Source: Branchiostoma floridae (taxonomy: Eukaryota; Chordata; Leptocardii; Amphioxiformes; Branchiostomatidae). Taken from it: 64,000 bases of DNA. Shown here one piece after another: positions 45,741 through 57,610 of the stretch (its first letter is position 1; the number at the start of each line of letters is the position of its first letter). The translations under genes and the position numbers were made by a program. Under the pieces are notes generated by a model. It did not search any database. It had not been told where the DNA came from and saw only the letters and a program-made list of their open reading frames with translations. The stretch lies in the NCBI RefSeq assembly GCF_000003815.2, contig NC_049979.1, forward strand, positions 22,921,521-22,985,520. Direction: 5' to 3'.

Positions 45741-45906
45741 ATGTACTCTCAAAGCAGAGGTTAGGCTCCGGCTGTTTTTGACGTTTTTATCGGTTTTTAT
45801 CTCGCAAAACATCAAGAAGATTGTACAAAATTGAAAGCCCGATAAAAACGCCTAAAAACATGAAAAAAAAAAAACAGCCGGAGCCTAACCTCTGCTTGAA
45901 GAGTAT
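45741..45906. mobile_element. 166-bp hairpin MITE with CAAGCAGAGGTTAGGC ends
   Basis: AGCAGAGGTTAGGCTCCGGC TGTTTTT at about 45755-45781 is inverted near 45872-45898. The interior also pairs (CGTTTTTATCGG with GATAAAAACG). The AGCAGAGGTT terminus also occurs at about 39748, 48441 and 57412, each probably an end of a related element. Confidence 0.8.
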
Positions 45907-46009
45907 GCGTCGTCTTGGTTAACACGGTGAAGTTACGTTTCCCCAAGCTGATCGACATGGGAACAATTCGTATGGCCTATAGTTTTGTACAGCGCCGACT
46001 TCGGAAATG

Positions 46010-46150
46010 CTTGACTTTGACATGTCAGCAATTATACACATGAAGGACCTACACGGCCAGGTGTACCACAACTTTTTGCGGAATTCAAGTGTTGCCAAAA
46101 TGAAATCACGATCTGACAGCACGAGCAGCGTGGGAACTTTTTGTACGGTA
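46010..46150 (+). CDS. candidate first coding exon, unidentified
   Basis: After an in-frame TAG the frame gives MLDFDMSAIIHMKDLHGQ, then VYHNFLRNSSVAKMKSRS, then DSTSSVGTFCT and a good donor ACG|GTAAGG in phase 0. The serine-rich SRSDSTSS stretch and C/G-ending codons resemble real coding sequence. It lies 0.7 kb downstream of a GC-rich stretch. No family recognised, and three in-frame ATGs make the start uncertain. An opposing minus-strand frame exists, but I prefer this one because of the donor. The phase also suits the candidate exon at 49501. Confidence 0.4.
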
Positions 46151-47459
46151 AGGTCAACAGTGTAACGTTTCATACCTTTAGGGTTAAAAAAATACTATAG
46201 AATTATTGTGCATGAAATTTCAGGCATTACCATGTTATTATTCGTACATAGTGACCAGTCAGGAATGATTTAAAGTTTGTGTAATAAAAATTACCTGGAA
46301 GTTTCGTCGGTAGGGACCTAAAGTAAGCGGACCCGCCCGACTGCAGGAGAGCGATTGACATTGGGGCCATTTGCCAGCGTCGGAACAACGTTACAGAGGC
46401 GGTTTGATGAGGATTGACGACATGGAGAAAATCAACTCAGAAAACATACTTCAATTTCCTTGCAATTCAGGATTTTCTAACCACAATTCCGTACGTAATT
46501 GATTAAGATTTGATGCGTCTTATTGTAAATTTAGTTTCCCGACACGAGCACAATATTATCAACTTGAAGTGTTGTGTCAAAAAAAAAGAACAATTTCGTT
46601 CTGAAAACTGTTCTTCAGGGTCAGGTGTTCAGCCTTTATCTCAACGTTTTATTACCAAAATATTTCAGTTAACTATAGAAGCGAAAAGAAAGCGATATAA
46701 TTGGACTCAAAGCTAACAAATTAGCAAATGCATAGAAAATAAATTTACTTGATTCTTATTCTGAGTGAAATAAGAAAGAGGTTTTTTCTTTTCAAAATGA
46801 TAAAGCTTGCCAGATTTCTGACATGAATTGACAACAACGTACTATCTATATTTTTCCTAATGTACTAGATTTATGGGATAAATCAATCTTTTTAGATTGA
46901 GACATTTGAGATGAAATAATGCCCTTGCTAAACACATCCGTTTTATTTGACCCGCAATATTAGAGTTTTATTGCAAAAATAGTTTTATTGACAGCTTTGT
47001 GATGAATACGTAATTCAAAGTAGATTTCTTTCACATCAATCCTTTCACAAAGTAAATAAATGTGATAAGTAACCAGGTCTAGATCATGGTAGACTGAACA
47101 AATTTTTGCCTTTCTGTTTACTTTTTCTCCGATTTCTGTGGCATTCTAACCTAATGTGTCAGCGGGAAAACGCTACATTTTTTCTCCAAACCTTTCTAGC
47201 ACTCAGTAGCAGCTAGACTTTTGTCGACTTTCTTGTTCAGTTTTTGTACAATACAACATGAAACGGTGTAAAGGTTTTTTGTGGTCAAATATAAATGGAA
47301 ATGATATCATATTTTTCAATTATACGAGTACGGGAGAGCACATATGGAGATTCATTCTCTCCTTCAGCGGTACTCTGCGGCCTTCACAGCGGGTACTGGC
47401 ATGGTAGGAAATGTGATTGAGCGAGGATGAGGGAACGTGCGATAATTAACGAGGGTCTG
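46151..47459. other. AT-rich spacer
   Basis: No repeats or exons recognised on either strand. Confidence 0.4.
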
Positions 47460-48162
47460 TTAAAGGCATACTACGCAGTTTTTTGCGCTCAAATTTGAAA
47501 TATTCTAGAATTAAGAAATATCAGATTTACTACTACTTTTTGTCACTTTTTGACACTTTTGTGTCATTATTTCACGTTTGCAACGTAAAGGATTAGCCTA
47601 CAAACATTCCGCTCTAGGCACCCTGTAACCTTGTGTCCCCCCAAGTTAGACCCTCCGGGTCTTGCTTGCCACTGGTAGGTCCCCCGGGGTGGGGTAATCA
47701 GTTAGCACATGCATGGCAGACTGCAGATAAAGAACACAATGGAGACCTTCTTTGGAAACACCTATATCTAATCATTCTAAAATAGCATATAATCATGAAC
47801 TTATTAGTCTATTTCGTAGGATATCAACAAGCTAAGGTCATAATCCCTTCAAAACTGCAAGAAACCTTGTACAGAAAGCTAGTCTACTGTACTCAGAGGA
47901 ACTGTCAACTGGCCCCCCACTGGGAAGCCAGGCTGATAAGCAAGAAACAACAACACACAGAGGCAGTAACCAGCCTGTGCCCATCTGTTTCTTGGAAGAT
48001 CACAATTTTTATACATCATGCTTATGTGGTGCATTGATGTCGCAGCATCTCCCAATGAATATTGGTATGCAATGCTATAGGGTTGATTGAACTAACAATG
48101 TAAAGAAAAAGTAGGAAAAGCTACTTTTTGTTTTGTTCAAAAATCCCGTAGTATGCCTTTAA
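47460..48162. mobile_element. piggyBac-type MITE, ~700 bp, TTAA flanks
   Basis: TTAA|AGGCATACTACG at the left and CGTAGTATGCCT|TTAA at the right, with GTTTTTTG and CAAAAATC extending the inverted ends. TTAA duplication points to the piggyBac superfamily. An 80-codon frame inside (47795-48037) lacks any transposase motif. Confidence 0.85.
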
Positions 48163-49500
48163 AGAGGGGGGCAGGACATCGGATAACTTACTAGTAATCA
48201 TGTCATTGATTCCAATTTGTGTGACACAACTTTTGTGGCATTACAGAGGGGCCATGGAATTCATGATTTTCTATCTTGGGCTAGACCAGGCCATGGTGAA
48301 ATCTTTTCAACCTAGCAGAATCATAGAAAGATAGGATCCGACCCCCGCGACGCACCAGACCTCCAAACCATGCTAACGTACTGTCCCTGATTGCTTCGCA
48401 CGGATGTGAACCAAGTCAACGAGGTCTACTCTAGATCCTCCAAGCAGAGGTTGAGTCGCGGAGTAGTAGTAGTTGAAAAATTACGGGCTCGCTAAGCGTT
48501 GGAGCCATACACATGTAGAGGGAAAAGTTTACAAACAATGAAAATTCACTTTCCGAACATTATCCAAACAATCATATTGGTTTATATGATAATTTTTCTA
48601 CGTAATCTTTTAGATGGGTGCAAAATAAACCTTTTGCTTGGAATTTCCGTGACCACAAGCTGTACGTTACATTTCAGCAATGCCCATCGAACCCACAAAT
48701 TTCTGTAAGATAATGCAGGATGACATGTAGAATAACTTAAATGACCCCTTTCCCTCCATACATGAATATCGAACCATCAATTGCTTGAGCTAGTGGCATG
48801 AGTTTGTATCATGTGTTATTATGGGGTACGTACGTGAGCACACCCAGGACAGAAATATCCAGTATGTGTTCTCAGCTCCCCATTCGAAAGTATGGAATCT
48901 GCAGCAAGCTGTTGACCCGGTGCACGAAGGAAATTGGTGGGGAACACCCCCCCCCCCTCCACGTTATAACCAAAGAAATTAAAATCTTACTGGTTCGTAG
49001 ATGATCCTAGGTAGTTGGAACCAGTGAACCAGTCGTCATCTTGTTTCCTTGATCACAAATGTCCATGCATGCACCGGCCGCTGTAGTAGTTTCTTTATAC
49101 TCCAAATGGTAAACGAGTGCAGCTTTCCCCGCCATCATTCCGTACCGACAGTCGACTGTACCTACCTACCCCTGTTTCCCGCCACTTCGTCATATGGCAT
49201 TAAGTCCCCAAGGGGGAGACAAAAACACGAACAAGACAGGACACAGGAAGTCTGGGGAGATGGCTCTTCTGGCCGCTGAAATTGCTTCAAGCTGTGCACA
49301 CTCCAAACAGATGTAGCAGTGGGATTACAAATGTATTTTGAGCAATGTTAGGAGGGATCAGTACTTTATAGGGAAAAGGGGCACACCTCCAGGATATCTA
49401 AAACATACAGAAGATCGCTGTTCCTTTATATTGATTTCAGAAATATTTTCAAAGACCTTCATAATGTCTCTGTATTAACTTTCTTTTTTTTAACCCCACA
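48163..49500. other. spacer, no gene recognised
   Basis: Contains AAGCAGAGGTTG (48441), an end motif shared with the hairpin MITE at 45741, and a C-rich run (CACCCCCCCCCCCTCC) near 48945. Nothing else supported. Confidence 0.4.
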
Positions 49501-49569
49501 GAAAGACGAAGTTGATTTAAGTACAGGAGAACGTACATGTTGCAAGCTAACATGCTGCCTGGACACAAA
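49501..49569 (+). CDS. candidate internal exon, unidentified
   Basis: A strong acceptor (TTTCTTTTTTTTAACCCCACAG) precedes KDEVDLSTGERTCCKLTCCL DTK, then AAG|GTAACA. Phase 0 on both sides, compatible with the exon at 46010-46150. The frame also reads on without the donor to a stop at about 49640, and another frame gives NMLPGHKGNTTERDLEKIKL. Because a LINE tail follows at 49.7 kb, a retroelement origin is not excluded. Confidence 0.25.
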
Positions 49570-49729
49570 GGTAACACTACCGAACGCGATCTGGAGAAGA
49601 TCAAACTCGCCAATGTTCAAATCTGTACGTTTCCCTTTTTAGAACGTCTTTGGCCAAAATGAGACAGATGGATATTTCAGAATTGTTGTCATTCTTTGTA
49701 TCTTATATATTCTCCTCATCATCATCACA

Positions 49730-49864
49730 CTTCTATGTATTTAGATAAGTATTAGTTTAGTTAGTGGAGGAGGGCTCTGTACAAGCCAAATCAGGCTTCT
49801 CCCCTTCTCCGGCACCGATTATTTACTTTTTTTTGTTCTACATGTGCTAAATAAACAAACAAAG
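49730..49864 (+). mobile_element. LINE 3' end fragment
   Basis: GGGCTCTGTACAAGCCAAAT CAGGCTTCTCC followed by a T-run and AAATAAACAAACAAAG is the typical 3' tail of CR1-like LINEs, with a terminal short tandem repeat. The 5' part is missing or diverged. Confidence 0.5.
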
Positions 49865-51477
49865 AAGTGATGAATAGTCTTTTTGAAATAAGCTGTATTT
49901 CGTCTTCCAACTTGCCTCACGTATACTTCAAAAGTTATTTCGCGCATAGCTTGTAATACAACCTTTTCTCTATTTTTAAATGCGTAAGCATTAATTTTGA
50001 TTTGTGTGGAGTATGATTCAAAAGTAACTTTCTAAATAGGTTTTAAGGTTAAAACTTTCTAAATGGGTTTCTGAATAGGTTCCCATCGCATGTACTTCAG
50101 TACAAGTCTTGTAGAACGTTAACTGTAAAGTACACGAATCACAACAAAACTTATTGGAGGAAAGTTTGACTATACATATCAGACACTCCTTGTCACAGTG
50201 CATACAGATTTGGTGTGCTTTACTTTTGCCAGTTCAGAAACTGGCGTCCTGGACTCTTGAGAGTTCAGATTTTAATTCCAATGCCTTTGAATGTTGCGTT
50301 ATGTGAGCAGGTTTTGACAACTGTTTCATGTTTCAACCACACACGATCCTAGGTTTAGAGTGTTTTTCTGGTGTACATATGTAAATATCATCATAGTTCA
50401 GACTTGATTATGTCAAGTCTGCGAACTGATTATATGTTCAAAAAAGATTTCATTTCATACAATTTCAGCTTCAGTGGCTTCATAACGAACCTGGTCTATG
50501 TGTTGATTGAAATTAGCGAATCAGCGCTCCATCGAACAGGTTGTTCTTAACAGGTTGCAAAAGAGCTCGTCTACAACTGAATAGCAATTTCTTAGCTACA
50601 TAACCAAAGAGTAAAACATTGTTAAAATATCATTAGTTTTCAACAGTTATAAACTAACAAAATAGTTGTTTTACCCGTTCCTACAGTGCCCACCTGTGTA
50701 ATCACCACCACGTAATCACCACTGCTATAAGTCGGCAAGATTTTCAACAAGATAAACATCTATGCCCCCAGGATCAACTCATCGTGCATCAAAAGACACA
50801 AAACAACTCTAATGTCTAACTCCAACTATAACGTTACAGTATAACTTTGCTGGGGGAGAGTATGGGAGCCGCTGAAAACTATATAGGATGGCACTATCGT
50901 ACTAAGGTCTACGGCAAAGGTTAATAGCCCGGGGATTTATTTCTATTATATAGAAAAAGTTAAATTTACATAGTATCCGATTTTCGTAATTCTCTGACAG
51001 TCGGCTTAATTTTTAAGCTTACCCTGGGTTAAGTGCTGTTCGATTATATACGGGGCTCTATGTCCTGAACAAAATCCGATGTTCCAGACAACTTCACGGT
51101 TGCAAAAAAGCTCGACGAACGCAAAGGTAAAAAGAAGGAAAGTTAATCAAAGGTAGTCCCATAGCCTTTCTTGGGTTGTAGGGACAGTGGGTTACAATAC
51201 ATACACATACATCAGCAACCGGAGGTCGGGACCAGGCTAATACATACTAGTTTCACCCCATAGGGCCCTATCTGACACAGCTTGCTCTAGGTTCTCAAAA
51301 GCAATACCAGAGTCTCTAGTTAAAGTGTCCGTAGAAGTCAAACTTTTGCAATGTACCCGGCCAGAAGACACTAATTCATGTTTTGCTCGGCAACAGTGTC
51401 CCGCAAATGTTACTCTTCGGTGAGTCAGTTTCCGCGATAGCTGTGGAAGACAACAGTGGGTTGGTTAGATAGTTACC
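49865..51477. other. AT-rich spacer
   Basis: No exon, RNA gene or repeat family recognised on either strand. Confidence 0.4.
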
Positions 51478-51479
51478 CA

Positions 51480-51705
51480 CTGTGTCTGGGGCATGGTGTT
51501 ATTGGAAGGCATGACGGACCCCTCTCCTTCCACTGCATTTTACCTCCCAAACCGAAGTTAGGTATCCATTTTACACCAGGGTGTACTGAGTAAAGTCGTG
51601 TGAAGCACCTTTCCCAAGTGCAAAACAAATATCTGTGACATGACAGGACTTGAAGCCAGTACTTCTGGTTTCGGGGCCAAACCGTGACCCTGACGTTAAT
51701 GGCCA
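51480..51705 (-). mobile_element. tRNA-derived SINE
   Basis: On the minus strand a tRNA-like head contains TGGCTTCAAGTCCTG (a B-box-like element). It is followed by a conserved body, CTTGGGAAAGGTGCTTCACA, CGACTTTACTCAGTACACCC and TGGTGTAAAATGGATACCT. This head and body combination is typical of invertebrate tRNA-SINEs. The A box is degenerate, so the copy is probably inactive. Confidence 0.6.
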
Positions 51706-51961
51706 CACAGATGTTGAGAATCATTTAGAGCTTGTTTGGACGTTTCATGACGCTTGTCGTTCCTTAAACGTAACAACGAGGGTTAAAAGCTGTTGTGAAG
51801 ATTGTAGACTTGGGTGTTTTATGTTTAATTACGCGCACATTTGCCCTTGAAATCATGACGGAAACTTTGACCGGAATGCAGTGCTGTAATTCATATAACA
51901 CCTTGAGAGTCGGAATCTTTTTCAGAAAGTTTCACCAGTTTCATATCACCTTTCATGTCTA

Positions 51962-52270
51962 ATCAGGCTCACAAGAAAACGTTAAATTTGCACTTATTTC
52001 GGCAATTTCCATTACAAGGTCAGAAGAACCCTGAGTTTCTTATAGATTTCGCTAGGATAAAATAAATTGTAGATTGTTTGCAAATATTTTCAATTGCATT
52101 GAAAAGACAATTGGACACCGGCAATATAAAACGATTTTTATGACTTTTTATTGATGAATATAACATTTTGAAGTCTTTAAAGCCCACTATAGCTAATAAC
52201 ACATATAAAAGAGCCACTAGCTGTACACATGCTGTACATCATTTGAAGACAAATGAATCGGCTTTAAAGT
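51962..52270 (+). repeat. diverged repeat, copy 1
   Basis: AGGCTCACAAGAAAACGTTA, TCGCTAGGATAAAATAAAT, GCAAATATTTTCAAT and CAAATGAATCGGCTTTAAAG follow the same order as at 53936-54262. Identity is moderate. A still weaker relation links 51.66-51.85 kb to 55.6-55.79 kb (CGCTTGTCGT..CTTAAA, AGGGTTAAAA.TGTGTGAA). Confidence 0.55.
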
Positions 52271-53171
52271 ATTGATTTGAACTTTGGTGGACAATTATAA
52301 GATGCTCCGAGATTTCAGTTGTGCACCTTTTTTCTGGGCTATGTCGCGAACTTATTGATCACCCTTCGCATGAGATACACGATCTTTCAACTGCAAGCGG
52401 TCAGCGATCGCCAACATCGCTCAGGGTCTGTGAAGGAACGTCAAGCAGTCACTAGACGGTGACAGCGACCAAAATAGACTCGTGTGACACTTTATCTCAA
52501 TGAGCGCACAAGTGTCTTCACTAGATTCTTCCAGAGTAGCTTTTCAGGGGTTTCTGTGTGCGCGCACTGTGCACTCTGTCCTGAAATTCAGGTCGCAGCG
52601 AGGTAATGTCAGCGCGATCGGAGTCTGGAAGGAAAGAGTCATATGGACATATTGTTGAAAAGACGGCCTAGGCACCACTGAACAATGATCAGCAATGCGA
52701 CCACATTTTGGTGGTCAGAAAGCTATTTTGCCATTGACACTGTTTTAAAGCATCCTGTCTGTAGTGACAACCACGTGTTCCCAATGATCAGATGTTGTCG
52801 GTTCTCAGTATGTTTTTTATAGGTAGTTATGACTGTACCACTTTATCTTACAGGTATCAATAAAGACTAAGAATAGAGTTCGACAGACTAAGTACCTTAC
52901 CCCATTTCCAGTCAAAATGTATTCAATCTTACAAAGCAAAAAGTGCTTTTGCTGACACGGAAAGACCCAGAATCGCAGGATGTGTCTCATACAATTGTTA
53001 GCAAAGCTGGTATCTCACTGCCGCAGTTTCAGTGAAATACCCGAGTTAATTTGAAAAATACGATTGTGCTCAGTAAACGTGTTGTTTAGTTAATCGACGC
53101 AAGTACTAGTATATCGTTAATGCAACACAAGTCCCCTCAACATACTACTCTCAAAAGGAACAAAGGCAAAC

Positions 53172-53216
53172 GCTAGCCTAGTATCCAGTCGTATTATATA
53201 GCTCCCGAGTACTAGT
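53172..53216 (+). mobile_element. end fragment of the TAGCCTGGTATCCAG family
   Basis: GCTAGCCTAGTATCCAGTCG TATTATATAGCTCCCGAG matches the left arm of 43478-43648 with a few changes. Confidence 0.6.
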
Positions 53217-53283
53217 ATATTAGATCCTCGCTGCAAATACGCATTTTCAGAGAGAGACAGGATAGGCAAAAGCATCCTAACAC

Positions 53284-53740
53284 ACCCGTCACATCATATA
53301 CGATCTTCGGAAGTACTTCGCGATCGCAGGAAGGTCGGCTGATTTTAAGTCTTGCGTATTTTTCGCCCCAAATCTGTCCCTGTCACATATAAGCCAGGCT
53401 CGTGCGCTCGTCTCTGAATAAATCTTTGATAATGAACCTCGTATGACCTCTTGCACGCGGACAAGGGAACACAAGACGTTCCTCAAAAAAGGCAAGAGAT
53501 CAATAAATGTTGCTTGTTTTGTTGTCGGAATCTTTCTAACCAATGAATAGAATGCACGGGCATAATAGAAATAACACAAGAAATGAAATTGTGTTACAAA
53601 GCCAGCGCAGCCTACATACTACCACAGGGCCACAAATTACCCTCACATTCCCAGAAATTCAATATTTGTAAACAAACGGAAGTCGGGTGAACGTCACCCG
53701 AACGTCGCCAAACTGACGGGAGTTCGCCATCCGATTTGCG
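53284..53740 (+). repeat. ~460-bp direct repeat, copy 1
   Basis: From CCGTCACATCATATACGATC to GGGAGTTCGCCATCCGATTT GC. About 90 percent identical to 58686-59168, 5.4 kb downstream in the same orientation. The interior has CTCTGAATAAATCT and CACGCGGACAAGG in both. No coding frame is shared. Confidence 0.85.
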
Positions 53741-53935
53741 CTCCAAAACGATGATCAATGCTCATAGAAATTTGAGAATATACCGGAAACTATTCTCAAC
53801 ATTTTATTTCCATTATGTACTGAGTTTACATCTGAAAGGGTATTCATAAAGACGAACGTTCAGCAGTTCTGTTCCAGTTCTGGAAAACGTTTTCAAGTGT
53901 CGTCCTGCTTTCGAGCGTCATGATTGTTTAATAGG

Positions 53936-54262
53936 CTCACATTAAATTTGCTGTTATTTTGGCGATTCTACCACAATGTCCGAAAACTCCGATCGATGCT
54001 GCTATGGAGATTTGGGGAAATTGCCGCCGTTGTTATAAATGTCGCTAGGATAGAAAAAAATGTGGGTTGTTTGGAAATATTTTCAATCAAACGTATATAA
54101 CCGATAATTGGACAACAGCAATATCAAAATACATTTTTGTACGATTTGTATAATTTGTAATTGATAAATGTTACATTTTTAAGTCCTCAAAGCCCGCCAA
54201 AAATACATGTACACATGGATGCGCCTCTCGCTACACACCTGTTGCATGGCAAATGAATGGGC
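53936..54262 (+). repeat. diverged repeat, copy 2
   Basis: Counterpart of 51962-52270 in the same orientation (AGGCTCACATTAAATTTG, GTCGCTAGGATAGAAAAAAA, GGAAATATTTTCAATC, CAAATGAATGGGCTG). Confidence 0.55.
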
Positions 54263-56070
54263 TGTACTTTCAAGCAGAACGAGGGACGATGAGATCAAAG
54301 TAGCAACCAGAGAACAGCGCGCACATATAGGCTTTGAAGGCTGAACTTCCCACTTGTCCAATGACCCAGAATCGTGCGTGTGTTTGTGTATGTATGTGTG
54401 TACGTGAGCGCGTGTTTAAATTGTAAATATCAACACCATTCAGACTGCCATCTATTTGTATGTCTCCATGTTGATAGGTCGATGTGCACAAAGAATAAAA
54501 AATCAACAGTGGGGCTAACGGCGCGATTCTTTGCAAAAAGTGTTACCTTTTCGTAGGAAAATTAAATAATCTTAGCGCCTGTAGACACAGCAAGTAAAAA
54601 CAGTTTTGCCTCTATTCATACCTTCCTAGTGATTTCTGTTTGTTTACCCAATGTCCTTGTGATTGACCAGAAAGAATTCTTAAGTAGGGGCTATGGTATG
54701 CTTATGTATGTACATAAATATTTTGCTGGATAATTGATACCAGGTCATAACATGCCAGGTGAATCAGAGGATTATGTTAAACTTTCAAATGTTGATTTAG
54801 GAAAAAAATACGACCGACAATGTTATTTCATAGCTCTACACAGATACCGATAAACATTGTCTTGGGTGTTATTATAGTTGACATGTGCCGCAACATGCAT
54901 CACATTTGCTATCAATTCGCAACATTCATGTTTGATATGAATATCGTATACAAAGAAAAAGCAAAAAAAAAAAAAACGTTTACATAAGGTGTGCTGTAAG
55001 TGTAATGACCTTGAAAATGTTGACAACCGTTTCAGTATTGTTGTTTCCTTTGAACACGTCTATTATCCTCAAGGCTAAATGTTAAGACCTTACATAGTTT
55101 GTGAGTGTTTTTTGTTTAGATATCTAATATATGTTCTGTTGATGGTTTGAACGCTTGAAATCATCACGCAAGTTTGGTTGCAACTGTACCACTTGACAGC
55201 CTTATCGTCAGTACTCGAGGATCTGTATGTGCATAAATTTTTGCTGGATGAAACATGTTCCGTTTTATCGGGTAGGATAAGACTGAGCCCACAATGTATG
55301 TCTTGGAAGAAAAATCTGGTGTTTTGACACTTTTCTGTTTGTACCGGGCCCATCACAACTTCAAGCATACAATGTTATTCCGCCTTCCAATTCAGGCCAT
55401 GCTGTGAATTGATATGAAACCACTGAGAAAGACTGCAGTGAACTGAAATCTTCATACCGTCAAAAACAATGCACGAAGACCTTTGTGATGTGATGTAAAA
55501 GGTGGTTACCTGTTCGTTTTAAAACTTAAGTCAACATTTGAAGCTCAAACGCAACTGAACGATGAGTTTTATACCCGTGGCTATTGTACACGATACTATA
55601 GCAAATCCACGTTTCCGCCATAAAAATGTTGAAAATCGTTTAGAAATTGTTCTGACATTAACGCTTGTCGTCCTCTTAAATCATTGACTAGGGTTAAAAT
55701 ATTGTGTGAATATCGTAAGTCTGTATGTTGTATGACAAGTTCAATAGCCTTTGAAACCAGTACGCAAAACCTGGGTCGGCAATGCAACGCGCTGTTTCTT
55801 CAACCCGACTTTAACAAACACAGGTACATGTAGCTACAAGTTGTAAGTATTTACCTGGTATCTTGAGACATAATCTTGCGATCGTGTTGCCGAGTCGGAG
55901 TGGCGACGTTGATATTAAATTTGGACAATACTGCATCCCGTTTCTGGGTGCCAAGACAGCCACAGGCGTCTACGGTATCCATCGCTCTCGATTTAGAAGT
56001 AGATATAGACAATCATGTAGATATAGACGAGTAGAAGGACGCTTATTGGCAATTTCATACCCGATGACTT
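54263..56070. other. spacer, no gene recognised
   Basis: Contains a GT-rich stretch at 54375-54415 and a 69-codon frame at 55863-56072 (DVDIKFGQYCIPFLGAK and on) without splice support or a recognised family. Nothing else supported. Confidence 0.35.
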
Positions 56071-56197
56071 AGATTTCAAAACTGTTTTCAGTAATACTAA
56101 CCATAACGTCTTCCTAATGATTTAATGCAAAGTTAGCCCATATACATTGAGGCCACCCTCTGTCCCCACCATAATTTCGACCTCTAATCTTTAAACA

Positions 56198-56927
56198 GTC
56201 ATAACTCTAGAACGAAAGACGATATTTCAAAACGGGTTTTAGTTTTGTGATGCGGACGTTAGCGCCTTTCTAACGACACCAAAGTTAGCCCACTGAGACC
56301 ACCCACTGCCGTAACCCTAATTCTGAAGTTCACATTTTAAATAGTCATAACTCTAGAACGAAAGACGATATTTCAAAACGGGTTTTAGTTTTGTGATGCG
56401 GACGTTAGTGCCTTTCTAACGACACCAAAGTTAGCCCACTGAGACCACCCACTGCCGTAACCCTAATTCTGAAGTTCAAATTTTAAATAGTCATAACTCT
56501 AGAACGAAAGACGATATTTCAAAACGGGTTTTAGTTTTGTGATGCGGACGTTAGCGCCTTTCTAACGACACCAAAGTTAGCCCACTGAGACCACCCACTG
56601 CCGTTACCCTAATTCTGAAGTTCAAATTTTGAATAGCCATAACTCTAGAACGAAAGACGATATTTCAAAACGGGTTTTAGTTTTGTGATGCGGACGTTAG
56701 CGCCTTTCTAACGACACCAAAGTTAGCCCACTGAGACCACCCACTGCCGTAACCCTAATTCTGAAGTTCACATTTTAAATAGTCATAACTCTAGAACGAA
56801 AGACGATATTTCAAAACGGGTTTTAGTTTTGTGATGCGGACGTTAGCGCCTTTCTAACGACACCAAAGTTAGCCCACTGAGACCACCCACTGCCGTTACC
56901 CTAATTCTGAAGTTCAAATTTTAAACA
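56198..56927. repeat. 146-bp satellite, five near-identical tandem copies
   Basis: Units start at 56198, 56344, 56490, 56636 and 56782, exactly 146 bp apart. Each carries ATAACTCTAGAACGAAAGAC, TTTCAAAACGGGTTTTAGTT and TTTCTAACGACACCAAAGTT. Copies differ at only a few positions (such as TTAGCGCC versus TTAGTGCC, CCGTAACCC versus CCGTTACCC). Strongly diverged partial units flank both sides (56072-56197 and 56928-57090), as expected when homogenisation fades toward array edges. No open frame crosses it. Confidence 0.9.
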
Positions 56928-57090
56928 GTACTACGTCTAGAACAATATCTTCACAATATCTGCGCAATATCTCAAACTGTTTTTAGTTTTGTAATACATA
57001 TATTTGGATCGTAATGCTCGGAGTCCTTTTGATCATAGCAATGTTACTCCACTGGAACTATATATCCGCTTAATCACGCTATTTAAAATC

Positions 57091-57610
57091 TGACCTACTG
57101 GTAATCACATGGTCAGGTAGATTAAAAGGTGTTGGTCCGAGAATTACAAACCAACAGACGTTCGTCTTCACAATATGGCACGTCACATTCAGTCACATCA
57201 AAGACTCAGCGTTATGAAGTATCGCTTCTAAGGCGACAGATGCAAGACGTCAGGCAGACTGACGTCAGGCAAAAAAGTATCTTATAAAACACTTTGAACA
57301 TTTTGTGGACTCTCTGGGTCTCCCTGCAGCTGGACACAAATAGTTATTCAGGGGTTGGGAAGGCGGAATCAATAGTAGTGGCCGGAATTTTTAACTTATC
57401 CCGGGAGCGAGACCTCCCAAACCTCTGCTTGGAGAATAAAAAATAGTCACCCTTGCTTTCTACACGCCAGGCAAATCGGCCCTGTACGGGCCTGGCTCTG
57501 GACGGAGTCAGCTGCAAGCGGGATGTCACAGATTAACCGAAGGGTTGCTGGCTGGCGTACCCACGGGGCCCACGGGGATTGGTGGTTTGTCAGTGGCCAT
57601 ACTGCGCCTG
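57091..57610. other. spacer with one MITE terminus
   Basis: CCTCCCAAACCTCTGCTTGG AG at 57405-57426 matches the terminus at 39746-39762 in sequence and orientation and the inverse of that at 48441. No gene seen. Confidence 0.4.
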
